A DNA stretch of 32,794 nt from NCBI GenBank assembly GCA_017613085.1, contig JAGAEL010000015.1, positions 1 through 32,794 on the forward strand, given 5' to 3'. The position numbers and the translations under genes were made by a program. The notes below the pieces were generated by a model that made no database searches, was not told where the DNA came from, and saw only the letters and a list, made by a program, of their open reading frames with translations. Origin of the DNA: Kiritimatiellia bacterium. GTDB taxonomy: Bacteria; Verrucomicrobiota; Kiritimatiellia; RFP12; UBA1067. This document shows positions 25,508 through 32,794 of the stretch, in pieces; positions within the stretch are counted from its first letter, which is position 1, and the number at the start of each line of letters is the position of its first letter.

Positions 25508-27655
25508 ATGAAAAAATGTCTGTCTCGGTGGACGGCCTGCGCCGCCCTTTTTGCGGCGTCGAATGTCGCCGCGTTCACGTTCGATGATATCCACTTCTGG
25601 GTCGGCTCCGGCACAAACCGCGTCGGTCTGGTCATCGACTGGTCTACGAAACATGGCGACGGCGCCGCGCGCGCCTGGGGCTACCGTTGGAACGGGGACT
25701 GCACAAACCTCGCCGAAGTCGTCAACCGCATCGTCCGCGCCGACAACCGGCTCCACATTGGAGCCTCGAAGACGACATGGGGTATGTTCTATTCATTCTT
25801 CGGATATGACGTGGCGGATGTCGCCGCGACGTTCGACCCAACCTATCCCGGTTCTTCCTCCGATCCTGCGGCATTCGCCGCGTCCCAAGATGAAAGTGAC
25901 TGGGATCCCTACTGGAATCTCCTTGAACAGCATGGGTCGGAAACGTACATGAAGGACACGAATCATGTTGCGGAGGCGGGGGCCGGCGCAGACGGTATTA
26001 CGCCCGTTGACGGCGACTGGTTCACCTTCCGGATAGACAGTTGGGGCGGCTGGCAGGCGACCGGCGTTGCCGAACCTACCGCCGCCGAGTCGCCCTATGG
26101 GTATTCCCTCGTGAGTTATGAGACGGACGAGACGAACGTTTGGTACAACGATCCCTACTCCGCACTGGGGGAACCGACGCGCTACATGGCAGGTGAGTGG
26201 GGTGGGACAATCAATCCGTTCAACGCGGCATGGATGGCCGAGTCCCTTTTCACCGTTAAAAAGGATTCGGATAAAGACGCGCACCTTACGATCGCGTTCG
26301 ACCACGATGTCGTCGATGACGCGAACAATCCCTACGGTATCGATTTCATCGTGTTCGGGAATTCGTTCTGTGTCGGTCAGTCGGGTGATTATTACTATGA
26401 CGGCGCGGATATCGACACGATCTATTCGACGGGGGAAGGTTCAACGGAACCCGGACTTGTCGAAGTAAGCCAGGACGGCACAACGTGGTACTCCTTCAAG
26501 AACGGGCCGTTCGCGGACGACGCGATGCCGACGCTCGGTTACGTCTACGACAAGGCGAATCCCGATGCGGAACTCTTCGCCGGTAACGCCTGGTTCGGAC
26601 TTCCGACGGATGCGACCTTCCCGGTCGATCCGACGATGACGTTTGCGTGGTGCGCGGGCAGGACGCTCGGCGAAATCTGCCAGGCTTACAAAGGTTCCGC
26701 CGGAGGTACCGGCTTTGACCTTTCCAAGCTCGACCTTCCGGTGAACGCCGCCGGACAGAAGTGGATCCGCTACGTCCGCGTCAAGCCGATCTACCTTGAA
26801 GACGATGACGTTGGGAATCCCGTCTATACGACCCCCGAAGTGGATGCCATTTCGGATGTCGCGCCTGTGGCCGGTTTTGATCCCGATCCGCTCCCCGGCC
26901 TTGTCCCCGTCCCCGATCCCGTCCCCGAACCCGATCCGGCACCGGTACATTCCGCTTGGACGGCGACGAAGGCGGCGACGCTGGCGGGCGCCGTGTATGC
27001 GGGCGGCAATGTCGTCGGTGTGATCCAGTTGAAGGTCGCGAAACCCAATGCGAAGAAACGCACGGCGAAGCTTTCGGGCAGCGTGACCCTTCTGGATGGC
27101 AAGAAAAAGACGCTCAAATCCACGACCGTGCCCGTCCCCCAGGACGGCCCGATCCAGGCAAACGTTGCCGTCAAGGGAATCGGTACGCTTTCCGTCGCCA
27201 TCGGCGCGGACGGGTTCGACGGGACGCTCGCCGCGTACACCGTCAAGGCGGTTTCCGTCGGCGGCAAGTGGACGAACGCGGCGGCGGCCGTGACGGTCGA
27301 TTTCGCGGGCGGCGGCGCGTTGCCGCAGGGTACGCTTGAATCGCTGCTGCCGGACGGCGAGCCGGTGCGCGTCAAAGGCGGCAAGTGGGCGTTCGACAAG
27401 GCGGCGTCGATCAAGTGGAAGAAGGGGGCTCTCTCCGGCGACAACGACCCGAAGAAGCCGAATCGCTCCGCGATGAAGTTGACCTACACGCCGGGGACCG
27501 GCTTGTTCAAGGGGTCGTTCAAAATCTACGCCGTGCAGGGCGGCAAGCTGAAGAAGTTCACGGTGAACGTCACGGGCGTTGTCGTGGACGGCGTGGGTAC
27601 GGGTGTCGCGAAGCTCTCGAAGTCTTCCGCGACGTGGAACGTCACCGTGCAGTAA
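25508..27655 (+). CDS. Secreted B12-associated-type surface protein under a cobalamin riboswitch
   Basis: A 715-residue secreted protein with a signal peptide (KKCLSRWTACAALFAASNVA). Residues 23 to about 230 (DDIHFWVGSGTNRVGLVIDW, RAWGYRWNG, DWFTFRIDSWGGW) resemble the surface proteins often found under cobalamin riboswitches, some of which are linked to vitamin B12 capture in Bacteroidetes. A second region to about 440 (YNDPYSALGEPTRY, IDFIVFGNSF, GLVEVSQDGTTWYSF) is also found in such proteins. A proline/aspartate-rich linker at about 456-482 leads to a lysine-rich beta-type module to the end. The ATG has AGGA nine bases upstream. Binding or uptake of cobalamin is inferred from the riboswitch and similarity. 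No TonB receptor or other B12 gene is adjacent. Confidence 0.72.
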   Translation: MKKCLSRWTACAALFAASNVAAFTFDDIHFWVGSGTNRVGLVIDWSTKHGDGAARAWGYRWNGDCTNLAEVVNRIVRADNRLHIGASKTTWGMFYSFFGYDVADVAATFDPTYPGSSSDPAAFAASQDESDWDPYWNLLEQHGSETYMKDTNHVAEAGAGADGITPVDGDWFTFRIDSWGGWQATGVAEPTAAESPYGYSLVSYETDETNVWYNDPYSALGEPTRYMAGEWGGTINPFNAAWMAESLFTVKKDSDKDAHLTIAFDHDVVDDANNPYGIDFIVFGNSFCVGQSGDYYYDGADIDTIYSTGEGSTEPGLVEVSQDGTTWYSFKNGPFADDAMPTLGYVYDKANPDAELFAGNAWFGLPTDATFPVDPTMTFAWCAGRTLGEICQAYKGSAGGTGFDLSKLDLPVNAAGQKWIRYVRVKPIYLEDDDVGNPVYTTPEVDAISDVAPVAGFDPDPLPGLVPVPDPVPEPDPAPVHSAWTATKAATLAGAVYAGGNVVGVIQLKVAKPNAKKRTAKLSGSVTLLDGKKKTLKSTTVPVPQDGPIQANVAVKGIGTLSVAIGADGFDGTLAAYTVKAVSVGGKWTNAAAAVTVDFAGGGALPQGTLESLLPDGEPVRVKGGKWAFDKAASIKWKKGALSGDNDPKKPNRSAMKLTYTPGTGLFKGSFKIYAVQGGKLKKFTVNVTGVVVDGVGTGVAKLSKSSATWNVTVQ

Positions 27656-27675
27656 CGTTGTAGACCGTTTGCAGA

Positions 27676-28569
27676 ATGTTTTTTTCAAAACGCAGAGTCG
27701 CAGAGAATCCTGTATCGGGTAACTTCGAAACGAACCATTCCCGGCGCAGAAGGTGTTCGAACTTTCCGCGTCTCTGCGTCTCTGCGTTTTTGGTAACGTC
27801 CGGTGCGGGGGGGGCGTCAAGGGCGGGGTTCTCGCTGATTGAACTCTGCACGGTTATCGTGGTCGTCGGCTTGCTGATGGCCAGCCTGGTCACCGTGACC
27901 GAGAACTGCCGCGAGTCCTCCGTTTCCCTCCAGTGCCGTTCCAATCTCCGCCAGCTCGCACAGACGTGCCTCATGTATACGCTGGAACGGGGCGAGTTCC
28001 CGTGGGGAATGAAGAACACGGACGGGTACGAAAGCGACTGCTGGGATTTCAAGCGGCAGAGCGGCGCGAAAGAATGGCTGCCCGGCGATATGTGGGGCGG
28101 GTACGGGACGGGCGACATCGTGCGCTGCCCGAAATGCGTCGGCTCGTCCGACAACTGGGACGGCAACGCCTCCACCGGGTACAACTACAACTGCGCGTAC
28201 CTTGGCAAGGTCGAGGGCGACTCCGCTGTGCGGACGAGGCCGTTGAAATGGCGCGACCTTCGGAACGCCGCCGAGGTCGTCCTCTTCGGCGACGGCGGAT
28301 ACGTGGGCGGCGTGAACAAGTTCATGCGCGCGCCGAAGGCTTCCAAGGAGTATGACAACTCCCCCGCCGCGACGCGCAAGGCGGGGACGCAGGCGTTCCG
28401 GCACGGGCGCGGCTGGAACCGCCATTGCAACATGGCGTTCGTTGACGGGCACGTCAAGTCGTTCCGTCAGCCGTATACCGCATCGGGTTCGGAAGGGTGG
28501 GAGGACGACGCGACGCGGACGGGTTTCATTGGACAGGATAACCGTCTCTATGGTAAAATAGGTCTGTGA
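27676..28569 (+). CDS. Type II secretion/type IV pilus-like pseudopilin
   Basis: The prepilin motif GFSLIELCTVIVVVGLL marks a type IV pilin-like N-terminus that a prepilin peptidase would cut after the glycine. The remaining 240 residues have a CPKC pair, WGYRW-free globular sequence and a NMAFVDGHVKSF ending typical of the large pseudopilin families in Planctomycetes and Verrucomicrobia. The start is doubtful. From the ATG at 27676 the leader is 51 residues long and is largely encoded by an inverted repeat (27687-27790). A TTG shortly before the motif, in VTSGAGGASRAGF, would give a normal short leader but has no clear ribosome-binding site. The stop TGA at 28567-28569 overlaps the GTG start of comEC, so the pair is probably co-translated and may work in DNA uptake. 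Confidence 0.8.
   Translation: MFFSKRRVAENPVSGNFETNHSRRRRCSNFPRLCVSAFLVTSGAGGASRAGFSLIELCTVIVVVGLLMASLVTVTENCRESSVSLQCRSNLRQLAQTCLMYTLERGEFPWGMKNTDGYESDCWDFKRQSGAKEWLPGDMWGGYGTGDIVRCPKCVGSSDNWDGNASTGYNYNCAYLGKVEGDSAVRTRPLKWRDLRNAAEVVLFGDGGYVGGVNKFMRAPKASKEYDNSPAATRKAGTQAFRHGRGWNRHCNMAFVDGHVKSFRQPYTASGSEGWEDDATRTGFIGQDNRLYGKIGL
27687..27790 (+). repeat. Inverted repeat element with CGCAGAG arms
   Basis: The arm AAAACGCAGAGTCGCAGAGA at 27687-27706 is repeated in inverted form at 27771-27790 with one mismatch in 20, and 64 bases lie between. GCAGAGNCGCAGAG motifs of this kind are widespread dispersed repeats in bacteria. Here the element lies over the 5' end of the pseudopilin gene and could have been inserted there. 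It could also form a hairpin between the B12 gene and the pseudopilin. Confidence 0.8.
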
Positions 28570-30203
28570 AGCTTTTCCGGGGACAGATTTTTTTCGATGC
28601 GTTGCGCGCGTTTCACGCCCGCCAGCCGTTGGCGGGCGTCGCGGTCTCCCTTGTCGTGGGAATCTATCTCGGATATCGTTTCCCCGATGCCCTGGTGCTG
28701 TTGCTGGTGCTTGCCGTCGGCGGCGCGGCGCTCTCCCGCGTCTCCGGAGATTGGAAGCGTCCCTGCGCCCTCTTTTTCGGCGTGTGCCTGACGGGAATCC
28801 TCCTTTCGTTTGTCAACCTCCTGCACCGCGATTCCGAGTGCGCCGCGCTCTTGACGCTTCCGTCCGGCGAGAAGTTCACGTGCCGTGTCGATCCCGACAT
28901 CCGTATCCGGAATCTGAAAGGGATGGCCGCCCGCTACACCTTTTCAGCGGCGGAACTTGAAAGTGAATCCGGTGTGCGGATACGCCGCCTCCCCGTCCGT
29001 ATCAACTGGTACGGGATTCGGCCGGAAAAAGACAAGGACGCCGCCGCGCCGCATGGCAACGAACGATGGCGGTTCACCGGCACGTTCCGTCCGGTGACAG
29101 ACCGTTTCGGGTTGATCTACGTCGAATGTAATGTTTCGGAACGTGCGTCGGAACGGATCGCGGCGATCGACCTGACCACATGGCGGGGGCGTGTCGAGGC
29201 GGCTAGGCGACAGGCCGCCCGCCGTGTCGCGATCGGGATTGAGGACTGGCCCGTTGTCCCGGATCTGGCGCGGGCGATCCTCCTCGGCGCGCGGCGCGAG
29301 ATCCCGTCCGGTGTCCGGCAGATGTTCGCGGACTCCGGGACGGTCCACATCTTCGCGATTTCCGGTATGCACATCGCGCTGATCGCGGGCATTCTCGGAT
29401 TCGCCGTCTCCCTGTTGCGGATTCCGCGCCCCTATTGGTTTTTCGCCCTCGCCCCGTTGATTGTCTTTTACACCGTTGTGACGGGGGCGAGGCCGAGCGC
29501 GGTCCGCGCCTGTCTGATGACCTTGTTCTTTTTCTTGGGGCCGTCGGTCGGGCGGCGTCCAAACGCGCTTGCGTCGCTCGCCGCGACGGCGATCCTCGTT
29601 TTTGTTTTCCAGCCTTGGCTCGTGTTCGACATCGGTTGCCGGCTTTCGTTCGCGGTGATGCTCGGACTGGTCGTCTTCTACAAACCCTTCCGCGAAATCG
29701 CCCTGCGTCTTTTCCGCGTCGAAACGCTGGAAGAACGGATCCCGGTGCTCCGTGCGGCGGGGAACACCCGGCTCGCTTGGTGGTGCGGGGTAGGGTGTTC
29801 CATCCTACGGAACGAGTGCGGCGTCTTTGCCGTCTCGCTCGCGGCCTGGCTCGCCTCGATTCCGTTGACGGCAATGTATTTCGGGCGGTTTACGCCCGTC
29901 TCCCTCCTGGCGAACCTCGTTATCGCCCCCGTGTCGTTTCTCGTCGTCCTCTCCGGCTGTCTGGGGCTGTTGGCGGGGCGGTTGAGCGAAACGATTGCCG
30001 CCTGTTTCAACAACGCGGCCGGTTTCTTTATCGAGATCCTGGTCGAAGTGTCGCGAATCTCCGTCTCCATTCCCGGCGGTTCCTTCCAGATCCGGAAATG
30101 GAACACTCCGATGGTCTACGCCTGGTTGTTCCTGCTCATTCTTTTGGCTGCCTACCTCCGTTACCGGAATCGAAACCGCGTCATCGCCCGTTTCGATCGA
30201 TAA
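28566..30203 (+). CDS. comEC: ComEC/Rec2-type DNA uptake channel protein
   Basis: ComEC forms the inner-membrane channel that carries single-stranded DNA into the cytoplasm during natural transformation. The 545-residue protein has N-terminal hydrophobic segments, a DUF4131-like soluble region at about residues 90-200 and the competence core, with the family hallmark ISGMHIALIAG near residue 265 followed by many transmembrane helices. It ends with a last membrane segment and a basic tail, without the C-terminal metallo-beta-lactamase domain of Bacillus ComEC; shorter forms of this kind are common. The start is the GTG overlapping the pseudopilin stop codon. A TGGTAAAAT box six bases upstream may provide an additional, leaderless promoter. 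Confidence 0.9.
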   Translation: MKLFRGQIFFDALRAFHARQPLAGVAVSLVVGIYLGYRFPDALVLLLVLAVGGAALSRVSGDWKRPCALFFGVCLTGILLSFVNLLHRDSECAALLTLPSGEKFTCRVDPDIRIRNLKGMAARYTFSAAELESESGVRIRRLPVRINWYGIRPEKDKDAAAPHGNERWRFTGTFRPVTDRFGLIYVECNVSERASERIAAIDLTTWRGRVEAARRQAARRVAIGIEDWPVVPDLARAILLGARREIPSGVRQMFADSGTVHIFAISGMHIALIAGILGFAVSLLRIPRPYWFFALAPLIVFYTVVTGARPSAVRACLMTLFFFLGPSVGRRPNALASLAATAILVFVFQPWLVFDIGCRLSFAVMLGLVVFYKPFREIALRLFRVETLEERIPVLRAAGNTRLAWWCGVGCSILRNECGVFAVSLAAWLASIPLTAMYFGRFTPVSLLANLVIAPVSFLVVLSGCLGLLAGRLSETIAACFNNAAGFFIEILVEVSRISVSIPGGSFQIRKWNTPMVYAWLFLLILLAAYLRYRNRNRVIARFDR

Positions 30204-30239
30204 TAACCACCAAATTGGCGAACGGGACAGGGGGGATGG

Positions 30240-30542
30240 TCAGATGTCGCTGACGCTCTGGACATTCTGGCGACAGTGGAGTATAGAGATAATGCGACAT
30301 TCGTCCTCGCGTACGATGTAGAATACGCGATAATTCTCGAATACGATTTCATGTATACCCACGGTCGCAAGCCGCCGGATGGAAGAAAGCGGGAACAGGG
30401 AAGGGAACGTCTCGATCAACCCGATTGTCCCTTCTAGCCGTTCAAGCCATCGGGACGCCGTTTCCCTGTCGCTGTTTTCCGCTATGTATCGGACATGTCC
30501 GTGAAGTCTTATCAGCGCATTGTCAGACCATGCCACTTTCAT
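30240..30542 (-). CDS. RelE/ParE-family toxin
   Basis: A 100-residue protein of the RelE/ParE toxin superfamily. It begins MKVAWSDNALIRLHGHVRYI, shows the helical pair ENSDRETASRWLERL, and ends with the strand-rich core EIVFENYRVFYIVREDECRIISILHCRQ. Such toxins cut mRNA on ribosomes or poison gyrase; which applies cannot be told from the sequence. The ATG at 30542 overlaps the antitoxin's stop codon (ATGA), so its translation depends on antitoxin synthesis. An upstream in-frame extension is ignored because it lies inside the antitoxin gene. The gene converges with comEC. Confidence 0.88.
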   Translation of the reverse strand: MKVAWSDNALIRLHGHVRYIAENSDRETASRWLERLEGTIGLIETFPSLFPLSSIRRLATVGIHEIVFENYRVFYIVREDECRIISILHCRQNVQSVSDI

Positions 30543-30928
30543 AATCCGAACTCCTTGCGAACCATGGAGAACGCATCCTTGTTGGAATGACATTCACCGT
30601 TTGCAAATTGTCCTTCGGCTATGCGCATATCGTCAAGGACTTGCTCTGCTATGCGCTGTTCCTCTTCCCAGTTAGGAGAAGATGCCTCCCAGTCGATGAC
30701 GCTGACTAGGACGGATGTGGGTTTTCCGTTCTGGGTGACGATGATGGGGCGGTGCGTCCGGCGGGTCTTCTCGATGTACTCGCCGAGTTTCCCGCGACAC
30801 TCGGTGAAGGAAATAATGTCCTCCGAGAGGATGGGGCGGCGGATGCCGGGGCGGTCGGCGGACGGAACCGCCGTCTGGGTGGCCTTGCGGGGGGATTTCT
30901 TCGTTTTCGTGCGCGTGGATGAGGACAT
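30539..30928 (-). CDS. Phd/YefM-family antitoxin
   Basis: A 129-residue protein whose central part has the Phd/YefM fold pattern: ILSEDIISFTECRGKLGEYI, then RTHRPIIVTQNGKPTSVLVS, which forms the DNA-binding dimer domain. The C-terminal acidic helix (EEEQRIAEQVLDDMRIAEG) would wrap around the toxin. The basic, low-complexity N-terminal extension of about 35 residues is unusual for the family. The ATG at 30928 with AAAGGA upstream is preferred; an in-frame ATG at 30946 is possible. It precedes the toxin gene with a 4-base overlap and should neutralise the toxin and repress the shared promoter. Confidence 0.88.
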   Translation of the reverse strand: MSSSTRTKTKKSPRKATQTAVPSADRPGIRRPILSEDIISFTECRGKLGEYIEKTRRTHRPIIVTQNGKPTSVLVSVIDWEASSPNWEEEQRIAEQVLDDMRIAEGQFANGECHSNKDAFSMVRKEFGL

Positions 30929-30956
30929 GTTTTCTGTTCCTTTCATTGACGTGCAT

Positions 30957-30965
30957 AGTGTACCA
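30957..30965 (-). promoter_or_regulatory. Extended -10 box of the toxin-antitoxin operon
   Basis: On the minus strand TGGTACACT (30965-30957) matches the extended -10 pattern of this window. It lies 28 bases before the antitoxin ATG at 30928. The resulting leader of about 20 bases holds the AAAGGA ribosome-binding site, so this is a normal leadered transcript. Confidence 0.55.
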
Positions 30966-31061
30966 TATTCCCGCCGTTTTGAAAACGGCAAAAGTGAAAA
31001 ATTTCCAAGATGGTCTCCCACCCTCTCACTCCTCCACCCCAAAAAACACCCCAAAAAACAT

Positions 31062-31085
31062 CCTTGCGAACCGTAAGGCTTTTTT
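31062..31085 (+). terminator. Bidirectional rho-independent terminator
   Basis: CCTTGCG at 31062-31068 pairs with CGTAAGG at 31072-31078 (one G-T pair) around a 3-base loop, and T residues run from 31080 to 31085. An A-run at 31053-31058 makes the structure work in the other direction too. Just upstream, the 12-base unit CCCCAAAAAACA occurs twice in tandem (31037-31060). No plus-strand gene lies between comEC and this site. Confidence 0.65.
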
Positions 31086-31182
31086 GTTACCCTCTTCCCG
31101 TTCTGGCGGGCGGCGGGGCGACGTGTTGTACAGCCGCCGTATATGTCGGATTACGATTTGAAACCGAAAGGATAAACGAACG

Positions 31183-32658
31183 ATGAGTATGAAGCGAATG
31201 ATGATGGTTGCCGCGATAGCGGCGATGCTGGGAGGGACGCGCCCCGTCGCGACCGCCGCAATGGAAAAGAACGATTTGAAGCGAAACAGAAAGGGTGACA
31301 TGAAAATGATGATGAAACTACTGGTTGCGGGACTGCTTGCTACGGTCACGGCGAATGTGTTTTCGGTTACGCTTTACACGAACGAGGTGGATGGCGTGAA
31401 GTGGGTCTATTCCGTCAGCGACGGTAAGGCCACGCTGGGTGGCGGAGATGCCGCATCGTCAGCGATTGTCGGTAATCATTCTGGCAAGGTTGAAATACCA
31501 TCCTTTCTCGGCGAAACGCCGGTTGTCGCCATCGCAAACTATGCGTTCAACGGGAATGTTGGAATCAAAGACTTAATCGTACCAGAGGGCATAACCAGCA
31601 TCGGCGACTACGCTTTCCAAGGGTGCGGTGGGTTGACAGAACTTATTCTTCCGGAGGGGCTTGTCACAATAGGAAGCTATGCATTTGCCAACTGTGGAAA
31701 TCTTGTCTCTGTGACGGTTCCAACGACTTTAGTGCAGATTGACGGTTTTGCGTTTTCAGGTTGTAACGACATGGAACGGGTCAACGCCAAAAGCCTATCC
31801 GCTTGGTGCAGGATTGCGTTCGGGAATGGCAGAGCGAATCCGCTTTATATTGACACTAATCCACAGAATGGTGTCTTGTTCTTCGTCAATGGTGTGGAAG
31901 TCCATGATCTGGTGATCCCCGAAGATGTGACGACCCTTAAACGATGGGCGTTCTTCTTCTGCCAAAGTATCACGAGCGTCACCATGCATGACGGCGTGAC
32001 GGATATCGAAAAATCGGCCTTCAACAATTGCTGGAATTTGACTAACGTCACCTTCTCCGCCAACCTGAAGACCATTGCCTCATATGCATTTTCATGTTCC
32101 AAGATGACGGATATCTATATTCCAGGAAGTGTGGATTCCATTGGTTACAGGGCGTTTGACGTTTCGCAATCGCTGACGAACCTTGTTATTGGTGGCGGAG
32201 TGAAGTCCATTGAATCATGCGCTTTCATCGATGCAAAACAACTATTACGCGTGGTTCTTCCTACCTCGCTCACGTCATTCTCTACGAATGCTTTTTCCGG
32301 CTGTACGGTCATAAATGAGGTCACAGTACCTACAGATCATTGGACGATGCGACAGTTCTTCCCGGATGCTTACGCGGACATCGTGTCAGCATCCGTTTCT
32401 CCAGGATCAGTGTCAATCCGAGATTCTGCGTTTGAGAAATGTGGCAAGCTTCGGTCAGTTTTGATCGCCGATACAGTCTCCACCATTGGCGGTAACGCTT
32501 TCCGCGACTGTACCGCTATTGAAAGTCTTGACATTCCAGCCTTGGTTTCAGAAATAGCGGAGGATGCCTTCCGTGGATGTTCCAGTATTCTGGCGATTAC
32601 TGTGGACGACGACAATCTGGCGTTCAAGTCCATTGATGGTGTTTTATTCACAACCTGA
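31183..32658 (+). CDS. BspA-like leucine-rich repeat surface protein, truncated
   Basis: A 491-residue secreted protein built from BspA/LRR_5 repeats of about 23 residues, such as ITSIGDYAFQGCGGLTELIL and LVTIGSYAFANCGNLVSVTV. Such proteins are found on host-associated bacteria and protists and are thought to bind surfaces; the partner is unknown. The N-terminus holds two signal-peptide-like segments in a row. One starts at the ATG at 31183 (AAAGGA nine bases upstream). The other starts at the ATG at 31300 (MKMMMKLLVAGLLATVTANV), with AAAGGG just before it; the second may be the real start. The protein ends abruptly at SIDGVLFTT, where relatives usually continue with more repeats, so the 3' end seems to have been lost. 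Confidence 0.82.
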   Translation: MSMKRMMMVAAIAAMLGGTRPVATAAMEKNDLKRNRKGDMKMMMKLLVAGLLATVTANVFSVTLYTNEVDGVKWVYSVSDGKATLGGGDAASSAIVGNHSGKVEIPSFLGETPVVAIANYAFNGNVGIKDLIVPEGITSIGDYAFQGCGGLTELILPEGLVTIGSYAFANCGNLVSVTVPTTLVQIDGFAFSGCNDMERVNAKSLSAWCRIAFGNGRANPLYIDTNPQNGVLFFVNGVEVHDLVIPEDVTTLKRWAFFFCQSITSVTMHDGVTDIEKSAFNNCWNLTNVTFSANLKTIASYAFSCSKMTDIYIPGSVDSIGYRAFDVSQSLTNLVIGGGVKSIESCAFIDAKQLLRVVLPTSLTSFSTNAFSGCTVINEVTVPTDHWTMRQFFPDAYADIVSASVSPGSVSIRDSAFEKCGKLRSVLIADTVSTIGGNAFRDCTAIESLDIPALVSEIAEDAFRGCSSILAITVDDDNLAFKSIDGVLFTT

Positions 32659-32689
32659 AATCCGCCGCGTCTGCAACTATGCGGGCGGC

Positions 32690-32721
32690 CTGACGCGCAC
32701 GCCGTGTTCGCGGCGCGTCAG
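32690..32721. repeat. Perfect 9-base inverted repeat near the truncated gene
   Basis: CTGACGCGC at 32690-32698 and GCGCGTCAG at 32713-32721 are exact inverted copies separated by 14 bases. There is no T-run on either side, so it is not a typical intrinsic terminator. It covers the stop codon of the minus-strand gene that follows and may be the end hairpin of an inserted element. Confidence 0.6.
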
Positions 32722-32794
32722 CTTTCGGGCAGTTTCACTCCGAAAACGTCGACTATCCGCCGCTGGATCTTGTTCATCTCGGTCAGCAGCTGCC
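32718..32794 (-). CDS. C-terminal end of an unidentified protein (cut by window edge)
   Basis: An open frame enters from the right edge on the minus strand and ends at the TGA at 32720-32718. The visible tail is about 25 residues and reads ...TEMNKIQRRIVDVFGVKLPES. It has the amphipathic look of a real C-terminus. The position beside a truncated gene and an inverted repeat suggests an inserted element such as a transposase gene. The tail is too short to name the family. Confidence 0.45.
   Translation of the reverse strand, partial: QLLTEMNKIQRRIVDVFGVKLPES

Noticed and set aside
12894-27655. A second exosortase target in the B12-type or leucine-rich repeat proteins
   Set aside because: Neither ends in a PEP motif, hydrophobic helix and basic cluster; only the VIT protein does.

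Overview
The window is a GC-rich bacterial chromosome segment (about 60% GC by eye). It carries housekeeping DNA-repair and tRNA genes, and envelope genes that point to the Planctomycetes-Verrucomicrobia-Chlamydiae group, most likely Verrucomicrobiota or Kiritimatiellota. Supporting signs are a PEP-CTERM/exosortase pair, a pseudopilin with a VDGHV tail motif, a BspA-like leucine-rich repeat surface protein, a four-helix-bundle gene and a transmembrane pseudokinase. The lineage is an inference, because no rRNA is present.

Layout. 1-3551: the 3' end of sbcD overlaps complete sbcC (+). 3612-7194: uvrB and glgA (-), one base apart. 7265-7516: initiator tRNA-Met and tRNA-Arg(ACG) (-), with a readable promoter and a rho-independent terminator. 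7597-11972: a solute-binding protein with no permease beside it, a large protein of unknown function, and a DedA-family membrane protein (+). 11953-12897: a four-helix-bundle gene sits between two copies of a purine-rich, hairpin-forming repeat. 12894-16602: an exosortase and its probable dedicated target, a VIT/vWA protein with a PEP-CTERM tail (-). 16754-17881: a STAND-type ATPase (+). 17933-21740: a membrane pseudokinase (-) and recD2 (+) diverge from a 46-base intergenic region. 21737-25278: a TPR-like gene broken by an amber codon, then tilS fused in frame to a secreted alpha/beta hydrolase, all chained to recD2 by ATGA overlaps. 25296-27655: a divergent cobalamin riboswitch precedes a large secreted protein resembling vitamin-B12-associated surface proteins. 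27676-30203: a pseudopilin overlaps comEC by a GTGA junction, suggesting a DNA-uptake unit. 30240-30928: a Phd/YefM-RelE/ParE toxin-antitoxin pair (-). 31183-32794: a truncated BspA-like protein, a perfect inverted repeat and the 3' end of another gene.

Regulation can be read unusually well here. Several genes have an extended -10 box (TGnTAnnnT, often TGGTATACT). In at least four the box ends only 6-7 bases before the start codon, which predicts leaderless mRNAs. Other genes (the VIT protein, the toxin-antitoxin pair, the riboswitch gene) use the same box with a normal leader and Shine-Dalgarno sequence.

The most interesting items are the repeat-bounded four-helix-bundle cassette, the exosortase-VIT pair, the leaderless extended -10 architecture, the tilS-hydrolase fusion, the divergent B12 riboswitch with its surface protein, and the unknown 654-residue protein beside an orphan solute-binding protein. 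All functional calls come from reading motifs; no database search was possible.
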